DNA of 64,000 bases, taken from the NCBI RefSeq assembly GCF_021172165.1, contig NZ_CP089096.1, positions 930,001 to 994,000 on the forward strand. Reading direction: 5' to 3'. The stretch comes from Flavobacterium channae (lineage in GTDB: Bacteria; Bacteroidota; Bacteroidia; Flavobacteriales; Flavobacteriaceae). Positions 16,854 through 26,153 of the stretch are shown piece by piece; the first letter of the stretch is position 1, and every line of letters begins with the position of its first letter. Below the pieces are notes generated by a model. It ran no database searches. It was not told where the DNA came from and worked only from the letters and a program-made list of their open reading frames with translations. The position numbers and the translations under genes were made by a program.

Positions 16854-19005
16854 AGAGTTAGACATAGAAATATACAAGCATTTAGAAAATGTCATGTCAA
16901 CAGGTGAAATCTACATAGGTCACCTAAATTATGATTTTATTTTTTCTAAAGTCAATTATTTAGCTACTTGTACAGAGGCTATTCCTTTTACTCCTTTTGA
17001 TAAAGTAATTTGTCAATTATTAACAATAGATGAACAATTGAGCTTTGAGCAAATTGGTGATATTTTGGGTATGAATGTTTATGAATCTTCAAATCCAAAA
17101 CGATATTTAGATGTTGCTGAAAAAGAAATTTTAATGGAAGCATTACAGTCTCTTGCTTCAGGTGAGTTTGGTAAAATGATTGAAGGTGGTGATATCAATT
17201 TTTCAAGATGCAGACTTACACCTACTGGAAGAGAATATGCTAAAATGAAATCTAAATTTAAAGTTACAATCAATAAACCCTTTGAATTATACTTTGATCA
17301 CACAACAGGTGATAATTTGAAGGCAAAAGAAAATTTTGAATTTACTAAAGGAATCGCAGTACATAACTATCTTGGAATTTCAATCGATTTTGAAGATGAA
17401 GATTTTATAAAAGAGATTGCAGCTACGCAAATCCCCGATATATACAATATTGAAAAGAAAAATTCTTTTACTGATGCAATAGTTGTAAGTAAACAAGATT
17501 TTTACAAAACATACCCCATTGCAATAACTTATGATAGTAACGAAAAGATTTTTAAGGCTTATTGTTTTGATGAGAAAAATAAAAAAATACAAAAATCATT
17601 TAGCCAATGGATAAATAATGACAGCTATGTCAAAGATGAAATCCTAGCAGCTTTAGATAGTAAGGAAACTGTAAAAACGGAAGTAAAATATAATGAAGTT
17701 TATGAAGAAGCTATAAGGCATATTGATAAAAACAATCCTTTAATTCAAGTAAAAAATGAGTTGTTAACTAAAGATATATTTGATGAATATTTCTTTTTAA
17801 ATAATTTTAGTTCTTTAGTCCCGCATCATAGCAAATATGATTTGTACATATGTTTAACATTTTGTTCTGAATCTATTTTTGACCAAATTTTTCAAATTTT
17901 ACAAAAAATTGAAAACATCGAATCTAAAATATTTATTGTATTTCCAGAAATTTTGAAAGATGAAGATGATGCTAGATATGAAAGTTTACTCGCTCTAGCA
18001 AATGATTCTGTTAATTTATTCATTACTAAAAAGAATGTAAAAAATTCGTTTTTCATAGTTGAAACAGATGAGGATGCAAATTATTATGAAATTGTAATTG
18101 GGCAAATAGGAAAATATTCCAAATCATTTTTCAATAAGAACAAATGGGATGATAGAGGAATTAAAATAAAAGATTACATCAAAACCGAGTTTTCTAATGA
18201 TTATGCACTAACAATCTGTGATGAAATAAATAGAAGTATTCAAAACGACATGGAAGAAGATATAGCATCAATTGAACAAATTGAAGAACTAGATTTTTAC
18301 AATGTAAAACTAAGAGTATTTGAAGGTTTAGGCATGTATGAAGAAACTATTGACGAAGCACTTCAATTGTTAGAGAGTTTTAAAGAAAACCGATTAGAAA
18401 GACTTGAAGAACAAATAATTGATAGTTTTGATGAAATTGAAGAAGATTTAGAGACGATTACTAATGAAAAAGAAGGATATAATCTAAAGAAAAAACTAGA
18501 AAAAATAAAAAATCAAATTAATAGCAACAATCAAAAGCTAATCAATCGTTTTGAACAAATTAAATTAAATATTGATAATAAAATTGAAGAATTTGAAGAA
18601 GCTAAAAGGGTATATCCTTTCATAATTGACACAAATATTTTCATAAATGATCCAGGCATAATTTCAAAAATTAATAAGAAACATAAAATAATCATTGCTG
18701 CCAAAGTATTGGATGAATTAGATGGTTTTAAAGCCAATCCACAACTCAAAGAAACGGCAACAAAAATTATTAGAAGTATATCTTCTTCAAAGAGTCATAA
18801 TATCCACAGAGCAAAAGCAAATTTAAATTTGTTACCACCAGATTTTAATAAAAGATCATCGGATAACATGATATTGGCTACGGCCTTAATGTATCAAGAT
18901 CAAAAAGGTTACTTAGTGACTGAAGATAAAGGACTAATTGAAAAAGCCAAAACAGTAGAAATGAAAGTCTTAAATTATCAAGAATTTGCAAATAAATTTT
19001 TATAA
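16846..19005 (+). CDS. PIN-domain protein of the helicase operon
   Basis: A 719-residue protein with no family I recognise in its first ~590 residues, apart from a Glu-rich coiled coil at ~500-590. The last ~125 residues are a PIN domain: IIDTNIF (first Asp), VLDELDG (Glu), SSDNMILATA (Asp) and TEDKGL (last Asp), the full acidic set of an RNase. ATG 16846 is chosen because it overlaps the helicase stop; an upstream in-frame non-ATG start at 16816 is unlikely. It probably cleaves RNA, in concert with the helicase; this is inference. Confidence 0.8.
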   Translation: MHKELDIEIYKHLENVMSTGEIYIGHLNYDFIFSKVNYLATCTEAIPFTPFDKVICQLLTIDEQLSFEQIGDILGMNVYESSNPKRYLDVAEKEILMEALQSLASGEFGKMIEGGDINFSRCRLTPTGREYAKMKSKFKVTINKPFELYFDHTTGDNLKAKENFEFTKGIAVHNYLGISIDFEDEDFIKEIAATQIPDIYNIEKKNSFTDAIVVSKQDFYKTYPIAITYDSNEKIFKAYCFDEKNKKIQKSFSQWINNDSYVKDEILAALDSKETVKTEVKYNEVYEEAIRHIDKNNPLIQVKNELLTKDIFDEYFFLNNFSSLVPHHSKYDLYICLTFCSESIFDQIFQILQKIENIESKIFIVFPEILKDEDDARYESLLALANDSVNLFITKKNVKNSFFIVETDEDANYYEIVIGQIGKYSKSFFNKNKWDDRGIKIKDYIKTEFSNDYALTICDEINRSIQNDMEEDIASIEQIEELDFYNVKLRVFEGLGMYEETIDEALQLLESFKENRLERLEEQIIDSFDEIEEDLETITNEKEGYNLKKKLEKIKNQINSNNQKLINRFEQIKLNIDNKIEEFEEAKRVYPFIIDTNIFINDPGIISKINKKHKIIIAAKVLDELDGFKANPQLKETATKIIRSISSSKSHNIHRAKANLNLLPPDFNKRSSDNMILATALMYQDQKGYLVTEDKGLIEKAKTVEMKVLNYQEFANKFL

Positions 19006-19020
19006 CTAAAAAAATAGAGT

Positions 19021-19659
19021 ATGTCTTGTTTTGAATCCTCAAAATTTCTTAGAAATCCACAAGTAATGAATCAAGAAGTGCTTATGAAAGCCTGTGATAA
19101 TTTGGGATGGAAATATGAAATAATAAATAACGAATTAGTGGTACTTAATGCCAATCAAAAAGAAAATTTAAGAGGCGAATACCTTTTAAAAGTTAAAGGT
19201 GATATGGTCAGCTACAACAATTATTACATCAAAAATGCTAAAGAATTTGTACTCGAATTACAAGATACTTTTTATGAATTAAACAGAATATATGCAAAAG
19301 AAACAATTCTAAAGGAGTTTGAAGCAGCAGGCTTTACATTCAAGAAAGATTATGATTTTATTGCTAATTCTGATGAAGTAGAACGTTTTTATATGGTGGG
19401 TTATTCTAAAATTGAAAATGAAGATGAAAAACGCACCGAAATTCAATTTACAATTTTAAATGATGGTACTGTAATAACAGATTCTAATTATATACCAGAA
19501 GATTTACATAAATTAGCAGATGAAGCAATGTCAAAAATTGATCATTCATTTGGTACAACAAGACGTGAAGGAATAGAAATTAAAAGGAAAGAAGTTCCAG
19601 AACGATATAAAACAAAATCATATTGTACAATCAATAATAAAATAATCGCTAAAAACTAA
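19021..19659 (+). CDS. DUF1257 / Ycf35-like protein
   Basis: A 212-residue soluble protein. Its N-terminal ~110 residues follow the DUF1257 (Ycf35) pattern: MSCFESSKF start, an LGWKYE turn, a strand-rich middle, and a YAKETILKEFEAAGF end that matches the Tyr-Ala...Ile...Gly-Phe close of the family. The C-terminal part is specific to this locus. In cyanobacteria and plastids Ycf35 is often linked with the AAA ATPase Ycf46; here the next gene is a Ycf46-like ATPase, 4 bp downstream. The biochemical role of the family is unknown. Assignment is by pattern. Confidence 0.65.
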   Translation: MSCFESSKFLRNPQVMNQEVLMKACDNLGWKYEIINNELVVLNANQKENLRGEYLLKVKGDMVSYNNYYIKNAKEFVLELQDTFYELNRIYAKETILKEFEAAGFTFKKDYDFIANSDEVERFYMVGYSKIENEDEKRTEIQFTILNDGTVITDSNYIPEDLHKLADEAMSKIDHSFGTTRREGIEIKRKEVPERYKTKSYCTINNKIIAKN

Positions 19660-19663
19660 TAAC

Positions 19664-21274
19664 ATGGACAATACATTTGAAGATATTAAAGATATGTTGA
19701 AAGCAAACTACCCTTTGCTTTATTTGACCACTTCTGAGTATGGTCGTGTTATGCAAAAATTAAGAAGAATTGCTTTTGAATTAGATTATTCATTTTATTC
19801 TTGGGATAATGTTGATGGTTTACAAACACATTTAAAAACACAAAACAATAGACTTGAAAAAGTAGAAAGACACAAGGCGTATGGAGAAACTAAGGGCTAT
19901 CAAGAACTTTTAGAATTCATAAAAAGAGATGCTGAGAGTACCGATAATAAGACCAAAGAAATTTATATTGTAGAAGATTTCCATAAATATTTTAGAGATG
20001 ATAAAGTAATTGTTTACTTGCGTAAACTATCTTCCATATTAAAAGCGTATGACAAACATTTAATTCTACTTTCTCCTTTTCTAAAATTACCAGATGAGTT
20101 AGAAAAGTATCTTACAATTGTCAATGTTCCACTACCGGACAAGGATGATTTAAAAACTAGATTATCTACTATCATTTCAAATGAAAATGTAAATCCCGAT
20201 TTAGAAAACTTTCTAATCGATTCTGCTTTAGGAATGACAGATATGGAAGCAGATTTAGCTTTCAGGTTAGCCAAAGAAAAAGTAGGATTAAATAGTAAAG
20301 AAGCAGCGAGAATTATAGCTAATGAAAAAGAACAGATAATTAAAAAAAGTGGAATTTTAGATTACTATCAAGTAAATGAGGAACTTGAAAAAAGTGTTGG
20401 AGGATTAAATAATCTAAAAAATTGGTTAAAACAAAGAAGTAAAGCTTTCGAAAGAAAAGCAAAAAACTTTGGTTTAAAAGAACCAAAAGGAATACTTCTA
20501 TTAGGGGTTCCAGGTTGTGGTAAGAGTTTAACAGCTAAATGTGTGGCTACTGAGTGGAAACAACCATTATTAAGATTGGATATTGGAAAAGTATTTCAAG
20601 CTGAAGTAGGAAGTAGTGAGAACAATATACGTTTAGCAATTGCTACAGCCGAAGCTGTTGCTCCATGTGTTTTATGGATTGATGAAATTGAAAAAGGACT
20701 GAGTGTAGGCGGTGGTGAAAAAGATGGAGGAACTAATTCAAGAGTTTTTTCTACAATTTTAACTTGGATGCAAGAAAAAACAAAACCAGTTTTTGTTGTG
20801 GCAACAGCAAACAATATAAGTGATTTACCACCTGAATTATTGAGAAAAGGACGATTTGATGAAATTTTCTTTGTGGATCTACCTTCAAAAGAAGAAAGAA
20901 AAAATATCTTAAAAATACACTTAGATAAAAATGGTCAAACAAACATTACCGACTTTGATAATTTAGCAGATAAAACAAAACATTTTAATGGTGCTGAAAT
21001 TGAAGAAGTTGTAAAAGAGGCTATGTTTCTTTCTTATATAGACAACCCAGAAAACCATCAAATTTCTATTATTCATTTAGAAAAAGCAATCGAACAAATT
21101 GTACCTCTTGCACAAACAATGAAGAAAAAAATTGATGGATTAAGAGAATGGGCTTCAACTAGAGCTAGATTAGCAAGTGCTGAGAAAAATAATGAAAAAT
21201 TTGAAGTCGCAGAAAGTGATTCTGAAAATTTAATAATTCAAACAAAACGAGAAAAAGAAGAAGATATTTTCTAA
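19664..21274 (+). CDS. Ycf46-like AAA+ ATPase
   Basis: A 536-residue protein. The N-terminal region has the YPLLYLTTSEYGRV segment typical of Ycf46 (positions ~17-30). The AAA+ core has Walker A GVPGCGKS (~282-289), Walker B LWIDEIEKG (~336), sensor-1 ATANN and an RKGRFDEIFFV arginine-finger region. The ~60-residue charged tail is locus-specific. AAA+ proteins of this type remodel other proteins; a partner is likely the adjacent Ycf35-like protein. It is co-directional and tightly packed with its neighbours. Confidence 0.88.
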   Translation: MDNTFEDIKDMLKANYPLLYLTTSEYGRVMQKLRRIAFELDYSFYSWDNVDGLQTHLKTQNNRLEKVERHKAYGETKGYQELLEFIKRDAESTDNKTKEIYIVEDFHKYFRDDKVIVYLRKLSSILKAYDKHLILLSPFLKLPDELEKYLTIVNVPLPDKDDLKTRLSTIISNENVNPDLENFLIDSALGMTDMEADLAFRLAKEKVGLNSKEAARIIANEKEQIIKKSGILDYYQVNEELEKSVGGLNNLKNWLKQRSKAFERKAKNFGLKEPKGILLLGVPGCGKSLTAKCVATEWKQPLLRLDIGKVFQAEVGSSENNIRLAIATAEAVAPCVLWIDEIEKGLSVGGGEKDGGTNSRVFSTILTWMQEKTKPVFVVATANNISDLPPELLRKGRFDEIFFVDLPSKEERKNILKIHLDKNGQTNITDFDNLADKTKHFNGAEIEEVVKEAMFLSYIDNPENHQISIIHLEKAIEQIVPLAQTMKKKIDGLREWASTRARLASAEKNNEKFEVAESDSENLIIQTKREKEEDIF

Positions 21275-21293
21275 TTTTCAAAAACATAGAACT

Positions 21294-21506
21294 ATGAGTA
21301 AAGGTTTAGATACAGCATTCATTCATTACGGCATCCGTAAAGAAGATATGGATATCATTAAAAATCTAACAGAAGAACAAGGCTTAGATTTTGAATGGTT
21401 ACAAGAAAATATATTAAAAGAATTCCACAATCTAAAAATCAATAACGAAGATATTGACAGTAAAAAGATTGAAAAAATCATCGAAAAGGCGTTAAACAAA
21501 ATATAA
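21294..21506 (+). CDS. Small acidic protein of the ATPase operon
   Basis: A 70-residue helical protein with motif GLDFEWLQENIL. It resembles the small proteins annotated as DNA modification system-associated small protein beside DndD-like ATPases. It lies 5 bp before the DndD-like gene, so the two probably act together. Function is unknown. Confidence 0.65.
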   Translation: MSKGLDTAFIHYGIRKEDMDIIKNLTEEQGLDFEWLQENILKEFHNLKINNEDIDSKKIEKIIEKALNKI

Positions 21507-21511
21507 GGATT

Positions 21512-23515
21512 ATGCTAATTACCAGAATTATTGCCAAAAACTTTAAAACCTATCGCGAGCTCGATTTAGACTTAACGGTAAACGAAGAGCAGCCTATTAT
21601 TTTAATTGGTGGTGAAAATGGTGGTGGTAAAACCACCTTGTTTCAAGCCATTTACTATGCCCTTTACGGTTTAAAAGTGAAAGACTTTGAACACTTCAAC
21701 AAATTACAAAACGCAGGAGAAAGAGCAAAAAATGAAGGAAATAGTTCTAATAAAATCGAACTTGAAATTCACTTCACAGGTAAAGTGCTTCATAATGATT
21801 ACAAATACATAATCAAGCGTTTATACACCATCAATGCACAAAACAGCCCAGTTGAAGCAGTAACACTAAATCTTAACGGTGATATATTTCAATATGGTAC
21901 AGCAACGCCTCATGCAGAAAGAGTAAAAAAAGAAGCCGAAGTAAATAAAATCATCAAAGCCAATCTGCCACAAGAATTGAGTAAATATTTCTTGTTTGAT
22001 GCTATGGAAGCAGGTAATTTATTAAAAGACGAATACCTGAACAGAGTCATCAAAGAAAATATTGAAAACGTAATGGGGTTCAATAAATACATTCAATTAG
22101 GCAATGCAACTAATATTTTAACACAAGAATACATTGCACAAGGCATTGAAATTGAAGAAGAACGTAATCAATACAAAAATCTATTAGAAGAAAAGAAGAA
22201 AATTGAAGAATTAATAGTAGCAACCAACACGCATTACGAACGTGCGTTAAGCTATTCATTAAGTCAAAAGGAGTTCTATGAAAGTGCTAAAGAAGGTAAA
22301 AATCTACAAGCAAACATCAAAGAGCAAATACAACTGGTAGAAAGAAAAATAGAAGACATTCTCAACAGGGAAACATTATTTATAGAACAATCGGAAAGAT
22401 TCTTAAATGATATAGAAATTCAGGTATTTATACCTAAACTCATTTCCATCATTCAAAACGAAATCGAGTTAATCTTAGCAGAAAAAAGTCAAGAAAACAA
22501 CAATGATTTTATTGAACCAGAGCATATTACTAAAATTTCAGAAAAAGTAATCGCATTCTTAAAAGAAAACAATTTAATAGAATCAGAACTAACAAACGAA
22601 CAAAAAGGATTACTTAAAGAATACATCATAAAAAAATCAAATCAAGACAATACCAAAACCGATTATGATTTTATCGATAAAAACGATGTAACTAATTTGG
22701 AACAATTACTAGGTTGGTCTAGCATCAATCAATTTAACATAATAGAACAGCAAAAAGAAAGTTTGGAAAAAGAACTAGCTACTTTACCAAATTTAAAAAT
22801 TCAGTTGTTAGATTTAAGAAAAAGTGATGTTGGCGGTGGCGATGAAATCATTCAAAGCTTCGAAGCAAACGAGCTCAAAATAAAAGAGCTTAAAGAAACC
22901 ATCAAAGGTTACAAATCCGATATTGAAAAATTAGATACTAAAATCAAAAAATTCGACTTATCAGATGAAGAAGTTCCTAATCCAAAATTAGAATTACTTA
23001 AAAAATTAGGGCCATTATTTACAAAAGTATCAAACGCGCTATTGGTTAACAAAAAGTCACGTATTGAAGAAGCCATGAAAAATGACTTAAATACAACATT
23101 GGTGGCTTATGAAAATCAAATTGATCGTGTAGAACTATCAGAAGATTTAAGTAATCTTTCCTTCAAAATTTACCACAAAGCAGGTAACGAAATCTATTTA
23201 GAGGAATTGAATGCAGCATCAAAACAAATTATTATCCAGGTACTTTTAAAATCTTTACATTATTTCGGAGACTATAATCCACCTGTAATGATTGATACAG
23301 TAATGGGATATTTAGATGAAAGTAGTAGAGCTTCTCTTTTAGAAAACTATTTCCCTAAGTTATCACATCAAACCATTTTGTTAAGTACCGATAGCGAAAT
23401 AAGAAAACATATTGATTTAGAAAAAATTGAAAATTTTATTGCAAAAAAATTCACATTAGTTCGCGATAAAGAAAATCAATTAACAGAAGTAGTTGAAGGG
23501 TATTTCCCAAATTAA
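21512..23515 (+). CDS. DndD-like SMC/Rad50-type ATPase
   Basis: A 667-residue ABC ATPase of SMC/Rad50 layout. Walker A is GGENGGGKTT (~33-42), followed by long coiled-coil arms (~210-500). The C-terminal half-site has signature-like LNAASKQI and Walker B PPVMIDTVMGYLDE. DndD nicks DNA and drives phosphorothioation in Dnd systems. No DndA/IscS or DndC (PAPS-reductase-like) gene is seen here, so it more likely acts as a sensor or effector ATPase. The helicase, PIN and AAA+ genes upstream support a composite defence complex. Confidence 0.82.
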   Translation: MLITRIIAKNFKTYRELDLDLTVNEEQPIILIGGENGGGKTTLFQAIYYALYGLKVKDFEHFNKLQNAGERAKNEGNSSNKIELEIHFTGKVLHNDYKYIIKRLYTINAQNSPVEAVTLNLNGDIFQYGTATPHAERVKKEAEVNKIIKANLPQELSKYFLFDAMEAGNLLKDEYLNRVIKENIENVMGFNKYIQLGNATNILTQEYIAQGIEIEEERNQYKNLLEEKKKIEELIVATNTHYERALSYSLSQKEFYESAKEGKNLQANIKEQIQLVERKIEDILNRETLFIEQSERFLNDIEIQVFIPKLISIIQNEIELILAEKSQENNNDFIEPEHITKISEKVIAFLKENNLIESELTNEQKGLLKEYIIKKSNQDNTKTDYDFIDKNDVTNLEQLLGWSSINQFNIIEQQKESLEKELATLPNLKIQLLDLRKSDVGGGDEIIQSFEANELKIKELKETIKGYKSDIEKLDTKIKKFDLSDEEVPNPKLELLKKLGPLFTKVSNALLVNKKSRIEEAMKNDLNTTLVAYENQIDRVELSEDLSNLSFKIYHKAGNEIYLEELNAASKQIIIQVLLKSLHYFGDYNPPVMIDTVMGYLDESSRASLLENYFPKLSHQTILLSTDSEIRKHIDLEKIENFIAKKFTLVRDKENQLTEVVEGYFPN

Positions 23516-23527
23516 TACTAGGAAGTT

Positions 23528-24208
23528 ATGGCAGCAATAGAAACAGGTTTAAGACAAGCGGAGGCACTAAATTCAAAAATGAATGATTTGCGTGAACGTT
23601 TAGAAAAATATATCAATTTAAAACACTATACAGACAATCATAAAAACGTGACCCCTAAAGGTAATGCTAAATTGATGCGTATGTGTTTAATCGCAGGTTT
23701 GTCCGATACAGAAAAAAGAACAAAAGACGATTTGAACATGCAAATGTCTTCAAATAGTATTCACCCAACGCTATTTACAGTTCATAATTTAAACGGAATA
23801 CTAGCATCGTTAATCAAGTTAAGATACCACGATTTAGATATCAATTGGGAAGATAATATCTCAAAAAGTAAAGTGGTAAATGCTGAAATATTTAGAGGTT
23901 TTGACATTCTGATGAAAGGTGATACTTTACATGATTGGTTAAAAGTAAGTACTGCAGCGTCTATAAAAGCAGGTCAAATCCCATTCTTAAATTTAAATAT
24001 CGGTAGTTATGATGGCGACATCAATGCCTATTTAGATATGAATAGTAAAAATGTAACCAATACACAAATTTTGGTGGCAGGTACAACAGGTTCTGGTAAA
24101 TCAAATTTATTAGCAGTATTAATGAACGAAATGCGTTCACTATCTGTAGAAAGTAATTATCCGGTTAACTTCCTATTCTTTGACTACAAATGTACGTCTT
24201 CAAACTAA
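23528..24208 (+). pseudogene. DndE/HerA-like ATPase, truncated by an insertion sequence
   Basis: The first ~120 residues are helical and contain VTPKGNAKLMRMCLIAGL, reminiscent of DndE. The rest opens as a HerA/FtsK-type ATPase with Walker A GTTGSGKS (~184-191) and LFFDYK. The insertion sequence begins at 24191, so the last codons and the stop are IS bases. HerA-type proteins need several hundred more residues, including Walker B, so this copy should be dead. No recognisable 3' part appears beyond the IS, which implies a deletion as well as an insertion. Confidence 0.8.
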
Positions 24209-24236
24209 AGTGGACTTTTCCTAAGAGAGTATTTAG

Positions 24237-25247
24237 TTAATAATTCAAAGATAAATGTTTTTTTTGATTTGTTGTTAATTTTAATTTTTGGTACTCATTT
24301 CTTCGGCCAATAATAGCCATTTTCTTTAATCGTTCACGTTCTTTTAAAATCATTTCACCTCTTCCAAAATAGACATCTGCTGGGGTTAAGTTGTTTAATG
24401 ATTCATGATAGCGTTCATTGTTATAGCGATAAACAAACTTTTCTAAAGCAGCTTCTAATTCTTCGGGAGCAAAGTAATTATCAAGTTTTACAACATTTTT
24501 CATGGTTCTGTGATAGCGTTCAATTTTTCCTTGTGTTTGTGGATGATTGGGTCTTCCATGTACTTGTTGCATTTGATAATTGTCTTTTAAATACGATTTT
24601 AATTCGTTTGCAATGTAGCACGAACCATTGTCGGACAAGAGTTTTGGTTTTTGTTTAGTTATCAATTTTGCTTTCTTAATGGCTGTATCAACAGTTCTTT
24701 TTACATCATCGGCTTTCATGTTTGAGCAAAGTTCCCAGTGTACAATGTATCGGCTGTAATCGTCCAAAACCGTACTCAAGTAATACCAACCCCAACCCAA
24801 TATTTTAAAATAGGTAAAATCCGTTTGCCACATTTGATGAACAAAGCCTGTTTTGTCTGTAAATTCATTACCTGCACTCAGAAAAATATGAGCTGGAGCT
24901 GTAATTAAACCTCTTGACTTTAAAATCCGATAAACACTTGATTCTGATAGGAATATCTGTTGTTCATCAGTGATTTTATAGGCTAATTCTCGAGAAGACA
25001 AATCAGGATAATCTAAAGCTAATTTTACAACCAAATTCTTCTGCTCTTGTGGAATGCTATTCCATTGCCTGTTTGCTGCTCTTTTGGTTGGAAGCAATCC
25101 TTCAACACCATTTTCGCTGTAAGCATGATACCAATTGTAAAACGTACTTTTATTGATTCCAATCTCCCGAAGTGTTCGATTTACGCCAATTTCTGAACGA
25201 GTAACCATGTGAATGATTTCTTGTTTTTCGGATACTGTAAGTCGCAT
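24237..25247 (-). CDS. IS3-family transposase OrfB (DDE integrase core)
   Basis: A 336-residue protein. The N-terminal HTH (NKSTFYNWY) and HTH_21-like region are followed by an rve catalytic domain with QTDFTY (Asp), LLSDNGS (Asp) and GKIERYHRTMK (Glu), completing the DDE triad. It looks intact and full-length. It starts 20 bp after orfA, without the overlap usual for IS3 programmed frameshifting, so it may be translated separately. Confidence 0.92.
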   Translation of the reverse strand: MRLTVSEKQEIIHMVTRSEIGVNRTLREIGINKSTFYNWYHAYSENGVEGLLPTKRAANRQWNSIPQEQKNLVVKLALDYPDLSSRELAYKITDEQQIFLSESSVYRILKSRGLITAPAHIFLSAGNEFTDKTGFVHQMWQTDFTYFKILGWGWYYLSTVLDDYSRYIVHWELCSNMKADDVKRTVDTAIKKAKLITKQKPKLLSDNGSCYIANELKSYLKDNYQMQQVHGRPNHPQTQGKIERYHRTMKNVVKLDNYFAPEELEAALEKFVYRYNNERYHESLNNLTPADVYFGRGEMILKERERLKKMAIIGRRNEYQKLKLTTNQKKHLSLNY

Positions 25248-25267
25248 ATATTTCTTAAACTTTTCAG

Positions 25268-25621
25268 TTAATCCAGCATGTCCAAGCTTTTTTTTACAAT
25301 ATCGTAGCGTAAAACTAAATCGGCAATCATTACTTTTAAAGACTGATTTTCTTTCTTGAGCTCTGATACTTCATCACTCGTAGCTTCTCTTGTTACATCG
25401 CCTGCTAAACGCTTTTTACCTGCTTCCAAAAATTCTTTGTTCCACTTATAAAACTGAGATTCATTAATGGAATACTTACGACACAATTCTGCAACTGACA
25501 TTTCTGCTCGTAAAGCTTCCATAACAATCTGAATTTTCTGTTCGGAACTAAAGATTCTTCGTGTATTTCTACGAATGTCTTTGATGAAATTCTCTGCTGT
25601 TTTTTTCTTAGGTGTTTTCAT
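25268..25621 (-). CDS. IS3-family OrfA
   Basis: A 117-residue protein with a basic N-terminus, a transposase_8-type HTH (MSVAELCRKYSINESQFYKW) and a C-terminal leucine-rich coiled coil (ELKKENQSLKVMIADL) that normally dimerises with OrfB. Intact. Confidence 0.9.
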   Translation of the reverse strand: MKTPKKKTAENFIKDIRRNTRRIFSSEQKIQIVMEALRAEMSVAELCRKYSINESQFYKWNKEFLEAGKKRLAGDVTREATSDEVSELKKENQSLKVMIADLVLRYDIVKKSLDMLD

Positions 25622-25723
25622 ACTATTTCAAAGTTAATAATTTTTGAAAACACTCTCTTAGTTTTGAACTAAATCAGTCCACTTTTTGCTGACGATTTAC
25701 AGGAACTGATATAGCATGAACAG

Positions 25724-25752
25724 ACGGCGGATTTTTCCGCCGTTACTTTTTC
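25724..25752 (+). terminator. Hairpin with T-run beyond the IS
   Basis: ACGGCGG / CCGCCGT stem with an ATTTTT loop, followed by TACTTTTTCC. Probably the original terminator of the interrupted operon. Confidence 0.65.
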
Positions 25753-25807
25753 CATGACTAACTAAACGGACAGGGAGAAAAAGTAACAAAAAGCCTATTA
25801 AATAAAC

Positions 25808-25836
25808 AATCCGAAACTTTTGGTAGGTTTCGGATT
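25808..25836. terminator. Hairpin between the IS and a small gene fragment
   Basis: Stem AATCCGAAAC / GTTTCGGATT, 10 bp. It has no long T run on either side and could serve either strand. Confidence 0.5.
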
Positions 25837-25858
25837 GACAATTATGCTGTATAAAAAA

Positions 25859-26071
25859 CTATTCTGTCGTTATAGTTTCAAATAATTTAATCCACTTGTC
25901 TTTTAAGTCTGTGGGTATAGATTCCATCGTTTTTTCAAAACGATTTTGGATTGCACGAGCAATCTCAACTTTCCAACCATCATTTAATGTTACATTATAT
26001 TTTTTAGCCCAATCTTCTATTTGATTCACAATGTATGTATCCGAGAAATTGTAATAGCTGCCACAAAACAA
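25859..26071 (-). pseudogene. C-terminal fragment of an unknown protein
   Basis: About 70 codons without an ATG. The open frame reads through from NLAELF after an upstream stop, and the only start is TTG. The sequence (WAKKYNVTLNDGWKVEIARAIQ) looks like a real protein end. It probably remains from a gene lost during rearrangement beside the IS; a genuine small gene is the alternative. Family unknown. Confidence 0.4.
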
Positions 26072-26100
26072 CTCAGCTAAATTATATTATCGATAGAAAT

Positions 26101-26141
26101 AGTGCCTATATATTCTTTGGATATATAAGCACTGTTTTTTA
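26101..26141. terminator. Terminator after the HxlR gene
   Basis: Stem AGTGCCTATATAT / ATATATAAGCACT with a T-rich run on the plus side and an A/T-rich tract on the other. It separates the resistance genes from the fragment to the left. Confidence 0.6.
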
Positions 26142-26153
26142 TTTAAAGTCCAT

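Larger units (their letters stand above)
24191..25701 (-). mobile_element. IS3-family insertion sequence
   Basis: About 1.51 kb with ends TGTA...TACA. The left end (TGTACGTCTTCAAACTAAAG then TGGAC) and the inverse of the right end (TGTAAATCGTCAGCAAAAAG then TGGAC) match imperfectly over ~24 bp. It carries orfA and orfB on the minus strand. No target-site duplication is visible (left flank CAAA, right flank GGAA), which suggests a deletion or recombination after insertion. Confidence 0.85.

Noticed and set aside
20014..20274. Antisense frames in the ATPase operon and elsewhere
   Set aside because: Shadows of well-supported genes with conserved motifs on the other strand.
21512..24208. Complete Dnd phosphorothioation system
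   Set aside because: DndD-like and DndE-like parts are present, but no cysteine desulfurase or DndC-type gene is in the window.
24191..25701. Programmed frameshift in the IS3 transposase
   Set aside because: orfA and orfB do not overlap (20-bp gap), and no slippery A6G site was seen at the junction.
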